Assembly (NCBI RefSeq): GCF_000967495.1
Contig: NZ_JXXU01000036.1
Span: forward strand, 1-54,891
Origin: Vibrio neptunius
GTDB lineage: Bacteria; Pseudomonadota; Gammaproteobacteria; Enterobacterales; Vibrionaceae
Direction of reading: 5' to 3'
DNA length: 54,891 bases
A program made the position numbers and the translations under genes. Positions 23,778-31,323 of the stretch are shown piece by piece. Positions within the stretch are counted from its first letter, which is position 1. Every line of letters begins with the position of its first letter. Below the pieces are notes generated by a model. That model had not been told where the DNA came from. It did no database searches and saw only the letters and a program-made list of their open reading frames with translations.

Positions 23778-25299
23778 TCTCGGGCTCACCATTCCTGCGA
23801 TTGGCACTGTCCTGATCATTTTATTTGTCTCTTCGATGTTCCCTGAACAGTCTCAAGCGATGGCGAACAACGCAATGACGTTTGTGACCGATTGGTTTGG
23901 TTGGTTAGTGCAAATCTTCAGTCTTGCTCTTGTTGGCTTTCTACTGTGGTTGGCGTTTTCCAAGTACGGTGACATTCGATTAGGGGAAGGAAAGCCCGAA
24001 TATTCGAACTTCTCTTTTGGCGGCATGATCTTTACGGCTGGCGTTGGTGCATCGCTTATTTATTGGGGGATTGGGGAGCCTATGTACTACCTACAATCTC
24101 CTCCGTTATTTGCCGAGGCCAACAGTTATACCGCAGCTGCGTGGTCGGTCACTTATTCAATGTTCCACTGGGGGATAACAGGGTGGGCGATCTACTGTTT
24201 CCCTGCGATTCCTTTTGCTTACGCTTTCTATGTACAAAAACGCCGTACATTGAAGCTCTCGACACTCTGTGAACCCGTAATTGGTAACAATCCAATCGTG
24301 GGTAAATGCGTGGATCTTTTGGCCATCTTCGGCACACTCGCGGCGTTTGCGAGTTCATTGGCGTTAACCGTTACTCTGCTTAGTACGGGAACCGCTGGAC
24401 TATTTGGAATAGAGAATAACTTGTTGCTTCAAGGTGGCATCATCTTCTTGTTTGTATTGGTTTTATTTGCAGTGACGCTGGTGGGCTTCAACAAAGGCAT
24501 CAGTAAGGTATCGGATTACACGGTCATCGCTGCGATTCTCTTTGCCTTGTTTGTGCTGTTTTCATCAAATGCCCAATTTGTCTTGAACAACGTAACGGAT
24601 TCACTTGGAGTGATGCTCGATAGCTTTTTCCGTATGTCCCTTTGGACAGATCCTGTGCAAAAGAGTGGTTTCCCTCAAGCATGGACTCAATATTATTGGT
24701 TCTGGTACTACGCGTACTTAATCATGATGGGGTTGTTTATTACCCGCATATCGAGAGGCCGTACTATCCGTGAAGTCATCTTGTATACCATCTCGATGGG
24801 CGCTTTGGGATGTGCTTTCTTTATCTCTATCTTTGGGGGCTACGCGGTTTGGGCGCAGTTATTCGGTGGTTATCCTGTTCAAGAGTGGATGAGCAATGGT
24901 GGATTGACGTTTGCCGTCGTCTCGTTGATCAAAACGTTGCCAGCAAACAATGTGGTTCTTGCGGTGTTTTTGGTGATTCAGTTCTTCTTGATGTTGACGA
25001 CGATGTCGAGCGCTAGTGTTGCCACCTCGATGCTGACGACGAATCAGTTATCCCTAAACGGAGACCCAGACAACAAAGTCAAACTGATGTGGGCAGGGGC
25101 GATTGCACTTATCAGCTTTAGCGTATTCCTCACAGGTGGCGGCATCAATACCATTAAGTCTTTGTGCGTGGTAGCGGGACTACCGATGATGTTTATCTAC
25201 GGCATTTTGGTTAAACAACTCATGATGGAACTGAAAGGCAAGACAGCTTCGCAACCAGAATCGGAAGCGTCTGTAGAAGCACAAGAACTGATTGCTTAG
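23764..25299 (+). CDS. BCCT-family transporter
   Basis: The 511-residue protein has about 12 hydrophobic helices, the BCCT Trp segment (WSVTYSMFHWGITGWAIYCF) in helix 4 and the signature WFWYYAYLIMMGLFITRISRGRT in helix 8. BCCT carriers import betaine, carnitine, choline or DMSP, coupled to sodium or protons. The TTG start overlaps the preceding methyltransferase gene. Coupling to a homocysteine methyltransferase points to a methyl-donor substrate such as S-methylmethionine, betaine or DMSP, by inference. Confidence 0.88.
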   Translation: MKNLNLGLTIPAIGTVLIILFVSSMFPEQSQAMANNAMTFVTDWFGWLVQIFSLALVGFLLWLAFSKYGDIRLGEGKPEYSNFSFGGMIFTAGVGASLIYWGIGEPMYYLQSPPLFAEANSYTAAAWSVTYSMFHWGITGWAIYCFPAIPFAYAFYVQKRRTLKLSTLCEPVIGNNPIVGKCVDLLAIFGTLAAFASSLALTVTLLSTGTAGLFGIENNLLLQGGIIFLFVLVLFAVTLVGFNKGISKVSDYTVIAAILFALFVLFSSNAQFVLNNVTDSLGVMLDSFFRMSLWTDPVQKSGFPQAWTQYYWFWYYAYLIMMGLFITRISRGRTIREVILYTISMGALGCAFFISIFGGYAVWAQLFGGYPVQEWMSNGGLTFAVVSLIKTLPANNVVLAVFLVIQFFLMLTTMSSASVATSMLTTNQLSLNGDPDNKVKLMWAGAIALISFSVFLTGGGINTIKSLCVVAGLPMMFIYGILVKQLMMELKGKTASQPESEASVEAQELIA

Positions 25300-25310
25300 C
25301 CTAAAACAAC

Positions 25311-25346
25311 AAACCCTCTTCATGTTTAAACTTGAAGAGGGTTTCT
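25311..25346 (+). terminator. Intrinsic terminator after the BCCT gene
   Basis: AAACCCTCTTCA and TGAAGAGGGTTT flank a GTTTAAACT loop, followed by a T-rich tail. Confidence 0.85.
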
Positions 25347-25390
25347 ATTGTTCAATCCACGAACTTGAGATCTTATACCTTCCCTGAGCG

Positions 25391-25575
25391 CTAACTTGAT
25401 GCGCTGTTCTTCATCAGTAAGAAAAACACAAACACACCACCTATTGAAGTGGTGACGATACCGACAGGAAGCTCCTGAGGAATGAGTATGACTCGCGCTA
25501 TCAAGTCACTTCCAAGTAAAAATAGACTGCCAAGGATAGCGGAGAAAACAATCAACCCTTTATGCAATGAGCCCG
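25391..25575 (-). pseudogene. FecCD-type siderophore permease, 3' remnant
   Basis: Minus-strand frame HKGLIVFSAILGSLFLLGSD, then LIARVILIPQELPVGIVTTS and a final FFLLMKNS-stop, is the C-terminal end of an iron-siderophore ABC permease (the ELPVGIVT motif). Nothing upstream continues the protein, so the rest of the gene has been lost. Confidence 0.8.
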
Positions 25576-25942
25576 TTTACGCCTAAAACGCGCTCTATCG
25601 ATGGGTCAACTTTCACAAGGTTATTTTTTCATTAGTTCATATCAATAAATCATGCTTTGCGCCAATACTTCAGCGCAGGCCGTGGTTAGCCTAACCCTTG
25701 TTATTTAAATTGAAGGTTTGGCATGCCAACCATAGAACTCAATGGTTCAGACGGTAAAGGTGGTGTAAATCTGCGAGAAGATATGGTCGATATCAACTCA
25801 TGAGAGCCATCAAAGCAAATCCTAAATGGCATGAAGCGAACAAAGCGTTGGATTGGTCGATGTTGGCTCGCGCTGAACATCGCTATGACGAGAGGCTAAA
25901 AGCAGCGTTTGCAACATTCAGCGTATGAAAAGGAGATGAAAA
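25576..25942. other. Gene-poor region with decayed short frames
   Basis: Two short + frames, at about 25723 (MPTIELNGSDGKGGVN) and about 25802 (MRAIKANPKWHEANKALDW), look like pieces of one broken gene. Neither has a clear family. A GAAAAGGAGATG ribosome site at the end belongs to the next gene. Confidence 0.4.
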
Positions 25943-27052
25943 ATGACATTCGAAGAAATAAAGAACAAGCTAAAAGGACACGCTAAGTCAGTCGCAGTCG
26001 CTGTTTTGGGTGGTTTATCCGCAATCGCTATTCCAGTTTGGCAGATTTACTTTGTAGAAACATCAGACATAAATGTTGAAATCGAAGAGATACGCCGAGT
26101 TAATGCTGATACGTACCGCGTTGCATTGGCAACAGAAGAACTTAGGTTGCTCATACCATATATTGATGAATCCTTATTCTATGAAGTGGAGCCAAATGGA
26201 AATAGGGGAGATAAGATTCGTTACCCTACATTCGATGTAAACACACTGATAGAAGCTTATGACAGTGCAAAAGTTGATTTGAAAAACATTGCAGAAACAA
26301 AAAGACAATTGTCACGGTACATCACGACGATTGATGCCTACCTAGATCCGGAAAATAATGAGTTTTTGTTGACGGAATTCCGTGTAGGTGAAATGAAAAG
26401 CTGGGGTTTAAGTAACTATATTGATGATGATGAAGCGGTTTATTATGAGCGACAAGTGTTATCAATAACAAGAAACTACTCAGGGATGACATTTAAAACG
26501 GGTAGTGGCCCAGCCTTGAACGTACCAGCGCTAAAGTTTTTGTTGTCTGATGTGAAAGAAGATCTGCAAGAAGTGATTGAGGAAAATGATACGACGTTGG
26601 AAAATCTACGTGACAACATGCGAGGTATTGACGCGCAATTGGCGAAAATTCAGGGAGAACAGCAGGGGCTTTATAGCTTTTTTGAAGTAGACATAGTGGC
26701 CACCAATAATGGACGCGCGAGTGCATCGCTTCGTCCCGTAGGGATGGTAAGGGTCAATATTAGCGGCAATAACTATGTAGATATCAAATTGGAACTGGTC
26801 GATTTCCAAAATTCATCAGAACTGCCTCCATCGTCAACTCGTTTATTGACCTATCGTTCTAATGAACTGCATCAGATGCCAGTGGAAGACAGAAACTTGG
26901 TCAATGCGTTTTGGGGCAGTACAGGACAAGCCAGGTTGATAAATTTAGATACAAAGCATCAGGTCTACTCGTCAAAGCCGACAGCTTTTGCAGACAATAG
27001 CAATCAAAAAATACTGTTTGATCAACTAAAGAAAGCGGCGGCTTCGATTTAG
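25943..27052 (+). CDS. Membrane-anchored coiled-coil protein, 369 aa
   Basis: After a short charged N-terminus there is one helix (KSVAVAVLGGLSAIAIPVWQ), then a long soluble region with coiled coil (LQEVIEENDTTLENLRDNMR and AQLAKIQGEQQGL) and a C-terminal beta-rich part (VDIVATNNGRASASLRPVGM). The layout suggests a single-span protein with a large soluble domain. No family is recognised. GGAGATG precedes the ATG. The gene lies between core-like genes and the second cassette block and does not look like a cassette itself. Confidence 0.7.
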   Translation: MTFEEIKNKLKGHAKSVAVAVLGGLSAIAIPVWQIYFVETSDINVEIEEIRRVNADTYRVALATEELRLLIPYIDESLFYEVEPNGNRGDKIRYPTFDVNTLIEAYDSAKVDLKNIAETKRQLSRYITTIDAYLDPENNEFLLTEFRVGEMKSWGLSNYIDDDEAVYYERQVLSITRNYSGMTFKTGSGPALNVPALKFLLSDVKEDLQEVIEENDTTLENLRDNMRGIDAQLAKIQGEQQGLYSFFEVDIVATNNGRASASLRPVGMVRVNISGNNYVDIKLELVDFQNSSELPPSSTRLLTYRSNELHQMPVEDRNLVNAFWGSTGQARLINLDTKHQVYSSKPTAFADNSNQKILFDQLKKAAASI

Positions 27053-27221
27053 ATAGTTATTGAGTCAAATCTCTGGGTGAGGGGTGAATTGCAGTAGCAG
27101 AAATCTGACACTTAAACTCCATATAAAGTAAAAAAACGTGTTCTAAAACGTTACGCAGAGCAGTTGTACGACTGAATCAGGTGTAATAGCGCGATCACAG
27201 CGAGAAAGTTTATGCCCGAAT

Positions 27222-27380
27222 GTTAGTGTGTCTGTCCCAACTAGTTTGTACGCTCGTTTTTATATAATCATAGAATATATAGCTTGATATATTTACATTA
27301 ATTTTTAGTGACTTATGATAGATTAATGGCAAGTCGGGCAGACAGAAAAACGAGACCGCCTGTTATTAATAATGTTATAT
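27222..27380 (+). repeat. Junction motif, IS right end and attC-like right half
   Basis: The motif here is GTTAGTGTGTCTGTCCCAAC (degenerate), followed by the truncated IS right-end block (TACGCTCGTTTTTATATAAT), TTAATTTTTAGTGACTTATG and the core GTTATAT at 27374. This marks the left edge of the second cassette block. Confidence 0.65.
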
Positions 27381-27403
27381 ATCAATGAAAGGAATACGAA
27401 AAG

Positions 27404-27829
27404 ATGTCAGAGAAATATATGCTTAGAGCCTTAGAAATTTCTAAGAATGCATTCCCCTTTTGTATTCCAAATCCCCCTGTTGGTTGTGTTCTTGTCAAAA
27501 ATGGCGAGGTGGTGGCCGAAGGGTATACACAATCAATAGGCGGTAACCATGCAGAAGTTCAGGCTCTTGAATCCTATTCTGCTTCAAAAGAAGGTGTTAC
27601 CGCGTATGTAACGTTGGAACCTTGTTCCTTTGTTGGTCGGACTCCCGCTTGTGCCAACACATTAGTTGAATCGGGCGTAAGGCATGTCGTTGTCGCTATG
27701 TTGGATCCAGATACTCGTAATAGTGGAAGGGGTATCGAAATCCTAAGGCAGGCGGGTGTCTCCGTACAAGTTGGTTTATGTGCAGAGCAAGTCAGTGCTT
27801 TCTTGGAGCCATACTTAAGTCAATCGTAA
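27404..27829 (+). CDS. Stand-alone RibD-type deaminase domain protein
   Basis: The 141-residue product has all parts of the RibD N-terminal cytidine-deaminase-like domain: NPPVGCVLVKNGEVVAEGY, GGNHAEVQALE with the HAE zinc/catalytic motif, TLEPCSFVGRTPACANTLVE with the PC-x8-C zinc ligands, and DPDTRNSGRGIEILRQAGV. The RibD reductase domain is absent; classical RibD is about 360 residues. It may deaminate a pyrimidine or toxic analogue, or serve riboflavin or antibiotic chemistry; not determinable. Single-gene cassette. Confidence 0.85.
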   Translation: MSEKYMLRALEISKNAFPFCIPNPPVGCVLVKNGEVVAEGYTQSIGGNHAEVQALESYSASKEGVTAYVTLEPCSFVGRTPACANTLVESGVRHVVVAMLDPDTRNSGRGIEILRQAGVSVQVGLCAEQVSAFLEPYLSQS

Positions 27830-27836
27830 AGGCATA

Positions 27837-27913
27837 TGACGAACTACCAACGCTCGGTAACTTAGGTTAAGTGTGTTGGAATGCGTTGCTAGCCACTTAG
27901 CTGGGCATTAGCC
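27837..27913 (+). repeat. attC-like site, shortened
   Basis: TGACGAACTACCAACGCTC to GCATTAGCC, with GCGTTGCTAGCCACTTAGC as at 8865. Cores are degenerate and the middle is shortened. Confidence 0.6.
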
Positions 27914-27939
27914 AACTATCGTAGTTTCTAGGTATAAAA

Positions 27940-28392
27940 ATGATTCCAATAAACAATTCGATTGTTTCCGGAGTAGCACTGTCGGAAATAAACGGTGAAA
28001 CAAAGATGCTTCTAATGAAGCGAGTGAAAGGCGGCTTTTGGTGCCATGTCGCAGGTTCAATGGAAGAAGGTGAATTGCCTTGGCAAACCATCGTTCGAGA
28101 GTTTCAGGAAGAAACCCAGATTGAAGTGACAGAACTGTACAATGGCCAATTCCTAGAGCAGTTTTATGAGTCCTACTCGAACGTTATTGAAGTCATTCCA
28201 GTCTTTGTAGTTAAGTGTCCAGCGAATCAAGAAGTCGTTCTTAATCATGAACACACGGATTTTAAATGGTGTAGCTTAGAAGAAGCGTTAGAGTTATCGT
28301 CTTTTCCAACACAACATGCAGCATTCAAGCACGTTTGGGAGTATTTTGTAGACAAGCCTATTAATGAGCTATGTCGTATAACACTCGGCTAA
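27940..28392 (+). CDS. Nudix hydrolase
   Basis: The Nudix box G-x5-E-x7-REUxEExGU is present as GSMEEGELPWQTIVREFQEE followed by TQI at about residues 47-69. The family cleaves nucleoside diphosphates linked to another moiety (X); the substrate is unknown. 150 residues, no signal peptide. Start ATG at 27940 with AGGT upstream; attC-type border on both sides. Confidence 0.9.
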   Translation: MIPINNSIVSGVALSEINGETKMLLMKRVKGGFWCHVAGSMEEGELPWQTIVREFQEETQIEVTELYNGQFLEQFYESYSNVIEVIPVFVVKCPANQEVVLNHEHTDFKWCSLEEALELSSFPTQHAAFKHVWEYFVDKPINELCRITLG

Positions 28393-28489
28393 AAAACGAT
28401 CAAAGTGTCAATGATTAATTTCTAGTCACTTGTGATCGTAAATGAGGCAGACGGAAAAACGAGACTGTCTGTTATTAAGCATGTGAGGT
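28388..28489 (+). repeat. Family 2 border element, complete
   Basis: CTAAAAAACGATCAAAGTGTC, TTAATTTCTAGTCACTTGTG and the GGCAG/CTGTC region run without IS interruption to a degenerate right core (ATGTGAGGT). With 20464 this is the second empty site for the IS1111-type elements. Confidence 0.55.
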
Positions 28490-28503
28490 CTCAGGAGGAA
28501 AGG

Positions 28504-29043
28504 ATGCCCAAAGTAGTTTCAGTCAGTAAATGTGCTGAGCACACTTTTTCTAAATCAATTGCTGATTCAATATTACTGATTGAGGGAGAAGGTGTTGAAG
28601 GAGATGCCCATCGAGGAAAAACGGTAAAGCACCGTTCAAGAGTAAAAGTCGACCCTAATCAACCAAATCTTAGACAAGTTCACCTTATTCACAATGAACT
28701 ATTCTCCGAGCTTAAAGCTAAAGGGTTTGAAGTTGAGCCAGCATCACTTGGGGAAAACATCACAACATCAGGCATCGACTTACTAGGGTTACCAAGAGAC
28801 AGCGTAATTAGGTTTAGCAGTGGGGCAGAGGTTTTGATTACAGGTCTCCGCAACCCTTGCCCTCAAATCGAGGCATACCAGACTGGGTTATTGTCTGCTG
28901 TTTTGTGCAAAGATAGCTCAGGAAGGTTAGTTCGTAAGGCTGGGGTAATGGGAGTCGTCAAAGTCGGTGGTCGAGTTTCTGCAGGCGATAGCATCGTTGT
29001 TGAGTTACCCGATGAGCCATTCCATGCTCTAGAAAGGGTTTAA
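28504..29043 (+). CDS. MOSC domain protein
   Basis: The 179-residue protein contains VEGDAHRG, RQVHLIHNELFSEL, ASLGENITTSGIDLLGLPRD and VLITGLRNPCPQIE with the Cys that carries or delivers sulfur in MOSC proteins. Stand-alone MOSC proteins such as YiiM handle molybdenum cofactor-dependent N-hydroxyl reduction or sulfur transfer; the exact activity is unknown. ATG 28504 follows AGGAGGAAAGG. It shares a cassette with the downstream kinase-like gene. Confidence 0.88.
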   Translation: MPKVVSVSKCAEHTFSKSIADSILLIEGEGVEGDAHRGKTVKHRSRVKVDPNQPNLRQVHLIHNELFSELKAKGFEVEPASLGENITTSGIDLLGLPRDSVIRFSSGAEVLITGLRNPCPQIEAYQTGLLSAVLCKDSSGRLVRKAGVMGVVKVGGRVSAGDSIVVELPDEPFHALERV

Positions 29044-29070
29044 GTTGGCGTGATACGTAAATGAGGAAAC

Positions 29071-29559
29071 ATGAAAAATCAGGGAAAGTTGTTCTCCTTT
29101 TGTGGCAAGATGGGAGCAGGTAAATCAACCAAATCAAAGTGTGTTGCTGCTGAAAACAATGCAGTTCTTATTTCAGAAGATGATTGGCTGTCAGCTCATT
29201 ACCCCTCACAAATTCAAACGTTTGATGACTACATTAAGTACTCAACTCTTATCAAACCTTTTGTTAGAAGCCATATTCAAAGTTTGTTGAACGTTGGGGT
29301 CAACGTTGTCATGGATTTTCCAGCGAATACTATTAAACAAAGAGCTTGGTTCATATCACTGTGCGTCGAAGTAGGGAGTGAGCATGAGCTTTGGTATTTA
29401 GACCTAACAGATGAGCAATGCTTATCCCATATTGCTAAACGCCGAGTTGAACAACCAGAAAGAGCTATGTTTGATACAGAGGCTGTGTTTTATCATGTCA
29501 CTCAGTATTTTGAAGCTCCAGCAGCGAGTGAAAATCTTAGTTTAGTGCGAGTGGGATGA
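29071..29559 (+). CDS. P-loop kinase-like protein (AAA_33 type)
   Basis: The Walker A motif GKMGAGKST near residue 12 and VVMDFPANTIKQRAW (Walker B-like region) define a small-molecule kinase or zeta-like P-loop protein of 162 residues, with RRVEQPERAMFDTE as a lid or substrate segment. It lies 27 bases after the MOSC gene with no border in between, so both genes form one two-gene cassette or a fused pair. Confidence 0.8.
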   Translation: MKNQGKLFSFCGKMGAGKSTKSKCVAAENNAVLISEDDWLSAHYPSQIQTFDDYIKYSTLIKPFVRSHIQSLLNVGVNVVMDFPANTIKQRAWFISLCVEVGSEHELWYLDLTDEQCLSHIAKRRVEQPERAMFDTEAVFYHVTQYFEAPAASENLSLVRVG

Positions 29560-29567
29560 TACGCATA

Positions 29568-29710
29568 CAAACCTTTAAGACAGATTTACAACCCTTGGCA
29601 TTGTTTATATGCGTCGCTTGATGTGTTTAGGGTATTATGCGGAGGAAAAGGTATGGTGTTGCTCACCACTGAATTGGACAACTTGTTATAGTGTCTGTCC
29701 CAATTAGATT
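29568..29710 (+). repeat. attC (VCR-like) whose right core is fused to a junction motif
   Basis: ATACAAACCTTTAAGAC, ACAACCCTTGGCATTG and the core GTTATAG at 29685 are continuous with TGTCTGTCCCAATTAGATT. This is the only copy where the motif clearly follows a full-length attC, and its GTT coincides with the attC core. Confidence 0.65.
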
Positions 29711-29756
29711 CTACTTAATTGGAATAATGGCTAATCCCCAATAATTAGGAATGCAA

Positions 29757-30104
29757 ATGAATAAGCCGATTTTGAGGAGTGTGTTGATACTACTTGGTCT
29801 AACAACTCCACATTTGGGATACACAAATGAGTCTCAGAGCTCTGAATTAGTAAAATATGGTCAAATCTATACTCAGCTGATTCAAAATCAACTAGGTAAC
29901 ATCAATGAAGTTAATGGCCAAAAATGTGAGTTTCAGATTTCGTTAAACTCTCATGGTAAAGTTATGTCGCTTAGCTCATCTGGCCATGAAAAGCTGTGCC
30001 AAGCAGGTGAAGCTGCGGTCAAACGAGTTGACGTATTTCCTTTACCAAAGAGCAATGTAGCCACGCAGCTACAACAAATTACATTGACCTTAAATTTCAT
30101 GTAA
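29757..30104 (+). CDS. Exported TolA C-terminal-like domain protein
   Basis: A signal peptide (MNKPILRSVLILLGLTTPHLGYT) precedes a roughly 90-residue domain with the TolA domain III pattern: IYTQLIQNQLG, GQKCEFQISLNSHGKV, LCQAGEAAVKRVDVFPLPK and a final ITLTLNF strand, with two Cys for the conserved disulfide. Full TolA has a membrane anchor and a long helix; both are absent here, so the domain would be free in the periplasm. ATG 29757 is preferred over 29751 because AGGA then lies at suitable distance. Confidence 0.8.
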   Translation: MNKPILRSVLILLGLTTPHLGYTNESQSSELVKYGQIYTQLIQNQLGNINEVNGQKCEFQISLNSHGKVMSLSSSGHEKLCQAGEAAVKRVDVFPLPKSNVATQLQQITLTLNFM

Positions 30105-30118
30105 AGGCGTAACATTAG

Positions 30119-30234
30119 ACGATGGCGTCAATAGTTAATTTTTGGCGCCATTACTATCTCTCCTAACATAGAATTTAATATCACGACCATCGTTCACACA
30201 CAGGCAACGATTGCCATTTTCTGGTTTTCCTACC
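30119..30234 (-). mobile_element. IS1111-type transposase, 3' remnant (decayed)
   Basis: GATGGCGTCAATAGTTAATT then a minus-strand frame with GAKN at its end and a frameshifted C-terminal region show a worn relative of the transposase at 11692. It ends at a junction motif. Confidence 0.7.
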
Positions 30235-30336
30235 GAAAGAATCTGTTACAGTGTCTGTCCTAATTAGATTTAGTGTTTACGGCACAATGCTTTAGGCAGG
30301 TGGTAATCTTGCTCACTACTTAATCGGGCGTTAGCA
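30235..30336 (+). repeat. Junction motif, then VCR-like attC right half
   Basis: GTTACAGTGTCTGTCCTAAT at 30235, followed by GTTTACGGCACAATGCTTTA and the core GTTAGCA at 30330-30336. Only the right half of attC remains. Confidence 0.7.
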
Positions 30337-30363
30337 CTCAGGATCATACAACAAGGAGGGTTT

Positions 30364-30990
30364 ATGTTTCCATTAGAGGTATTTGTCACTTATACATTGG
30401 CTTGTTTATTGTTAGTTGTTTCGCCCGGGCCAGATAATTTACTCGCAATCGGCCGTGGTTTAAGTCAAGGTCGATTGGCGGCAATAATGTCAGGAATGTC
30501 TTCTGGGGCCGGTATCTTGTTTCATGTCGTGGCAGCTACCTTTGGGCTCACTCTTCTAATTCAAACCTCTGAAGTGGCATTTTACGTAGTAAAATTCGTT
30601 GGTGCTGCTTACTTAATTTGGTTGGGTGTGAAAGTGCTTCGTTCGAGAAACCTGTTCTCATTGGAGCCTGCGAAAAAACAGCCACTGAAAGTGATATTCT
30701 CAACTGGCTTTCTATCAGCAGCGCTTAACCCGAAGCCAGGTATGTTTGTTCTTGCTTTTGTACCTCAATTTGTAAACCCAAGCTTAGGTTCAGTGACGAC
30801 TCAAATGATCGGTTATGGCATCTGGTTTGCGTTATTAACGGCCGTTGGCTTTAGTTTAATGGGGGTTTTCTCGTCTCAATTGTCTGAGTGGTTTAGAAAC
30901 AAACCTAGACTAGTGTCAGGGTTAAATATCGGTGCAGGTATCACATTCGTTTCTTCTGGTTTGGCAGTGGCGTTTATGAAGCAGCGATAA
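30364..30990 (+). CDS. LysE/RhtB-family amino-acid exporter
   Basis: The 208-residue product has about six hydrophobic helices and the family signature SPGPDNLLAIGRGLSQGRLA near residue 20, followed by SGMSSGAGILFHVVAATFGL. Members export amino acids such as lysine, homoserine or threonine. It follows a GGAGG site and lies in the last cassette of the second block; an IS1111-type remnant follows. Confidence 0.88.
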   Translation: MFPLEVFVTYTLACLLLVVSPGPDNLLAIGRGLSQGRLAAIMSGMSSGAGILFHVVAATFGLTLLIQTSEVAFYVVKFVGAAYLIWLGVKVLRSRNLFSLEPAKKQPLKVIFSTGFLSAALNPKPGMFVLAFVPQFVNPSLGSVTTQMIGYGIWFALLTAVGFSLMGVFSSQLSEWFRNKPRLVSGLNIGAGITFVSSGLAVAFMKQR

Positions 30991-31010
30991 TCTAGGTGCT
31001 AACAAGGAAC

Positions 31011-31160
31011 GATGGCGTCGATAGTTAATCTTTGGCGCCATGGCTATCCGAGATAACACTGCCTCGAAGCATAGAATTTAATATAACAACCATCTTTCTC
31101 ATACAGGCAACGATTGCCGCACTTTTGGTTTTCCTGCCGCAAGCATTTGTTAAGTTTTCT
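31011..31160 (-). mobile_element. IS1111-type transposase, 3' remnant
   Basis: Minus-strand frame SAAIVACMRKMVVILNSMLR to GAKD-stop matches the C-terminus of the transposase at 11692. It starts at the left border (GGCGTCGATAGTTAATC). Confidence 0.75.
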
Positions 31161-31166
31161 ATCCCT

Positions 31167-31192
31167 GTTCAGGTGTCTGTCCCAATTAGGTC
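31167..31192 (+). repeat. Junction motif, last copy
   Basis: GTTCAGGTGTCTGTCCC plus AATTAGG, marking the right edge of the second cassette block. Confidence 0.75.
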
Positions 31193-31323
31193 CATGCGTT
31201 TATCATGCCGCTTACTTAGAGAAAAAGTATGCACGTAAAGGCACATACTTTATAAGTGATTTTGCTATAGGAAATGTAGAGAGAAAGATTAAAAATCAGA
31301 AGCTTCAGGATCTACGTATATAA
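31192..31323 (+). pseudogene. 3' fragment of an unidentified gene
   Basis: An open frame begins inside the junction motif and encodes CVYHAAYLEKKYARKGTYFI and a basic tail up to a TAA at 31321. It has no start of its own. It overlaps the last 35 bases of the BspA-type gene on the opposite strand. Probably the surviving end of a gene cut by recombination at the motif. Confidence 0.5.

Noticed and set aside
1..31192. Integron integrase gene
   Set aside because: No tyrosine recombinase frame was seen; the array's integrase must lie outside the window.
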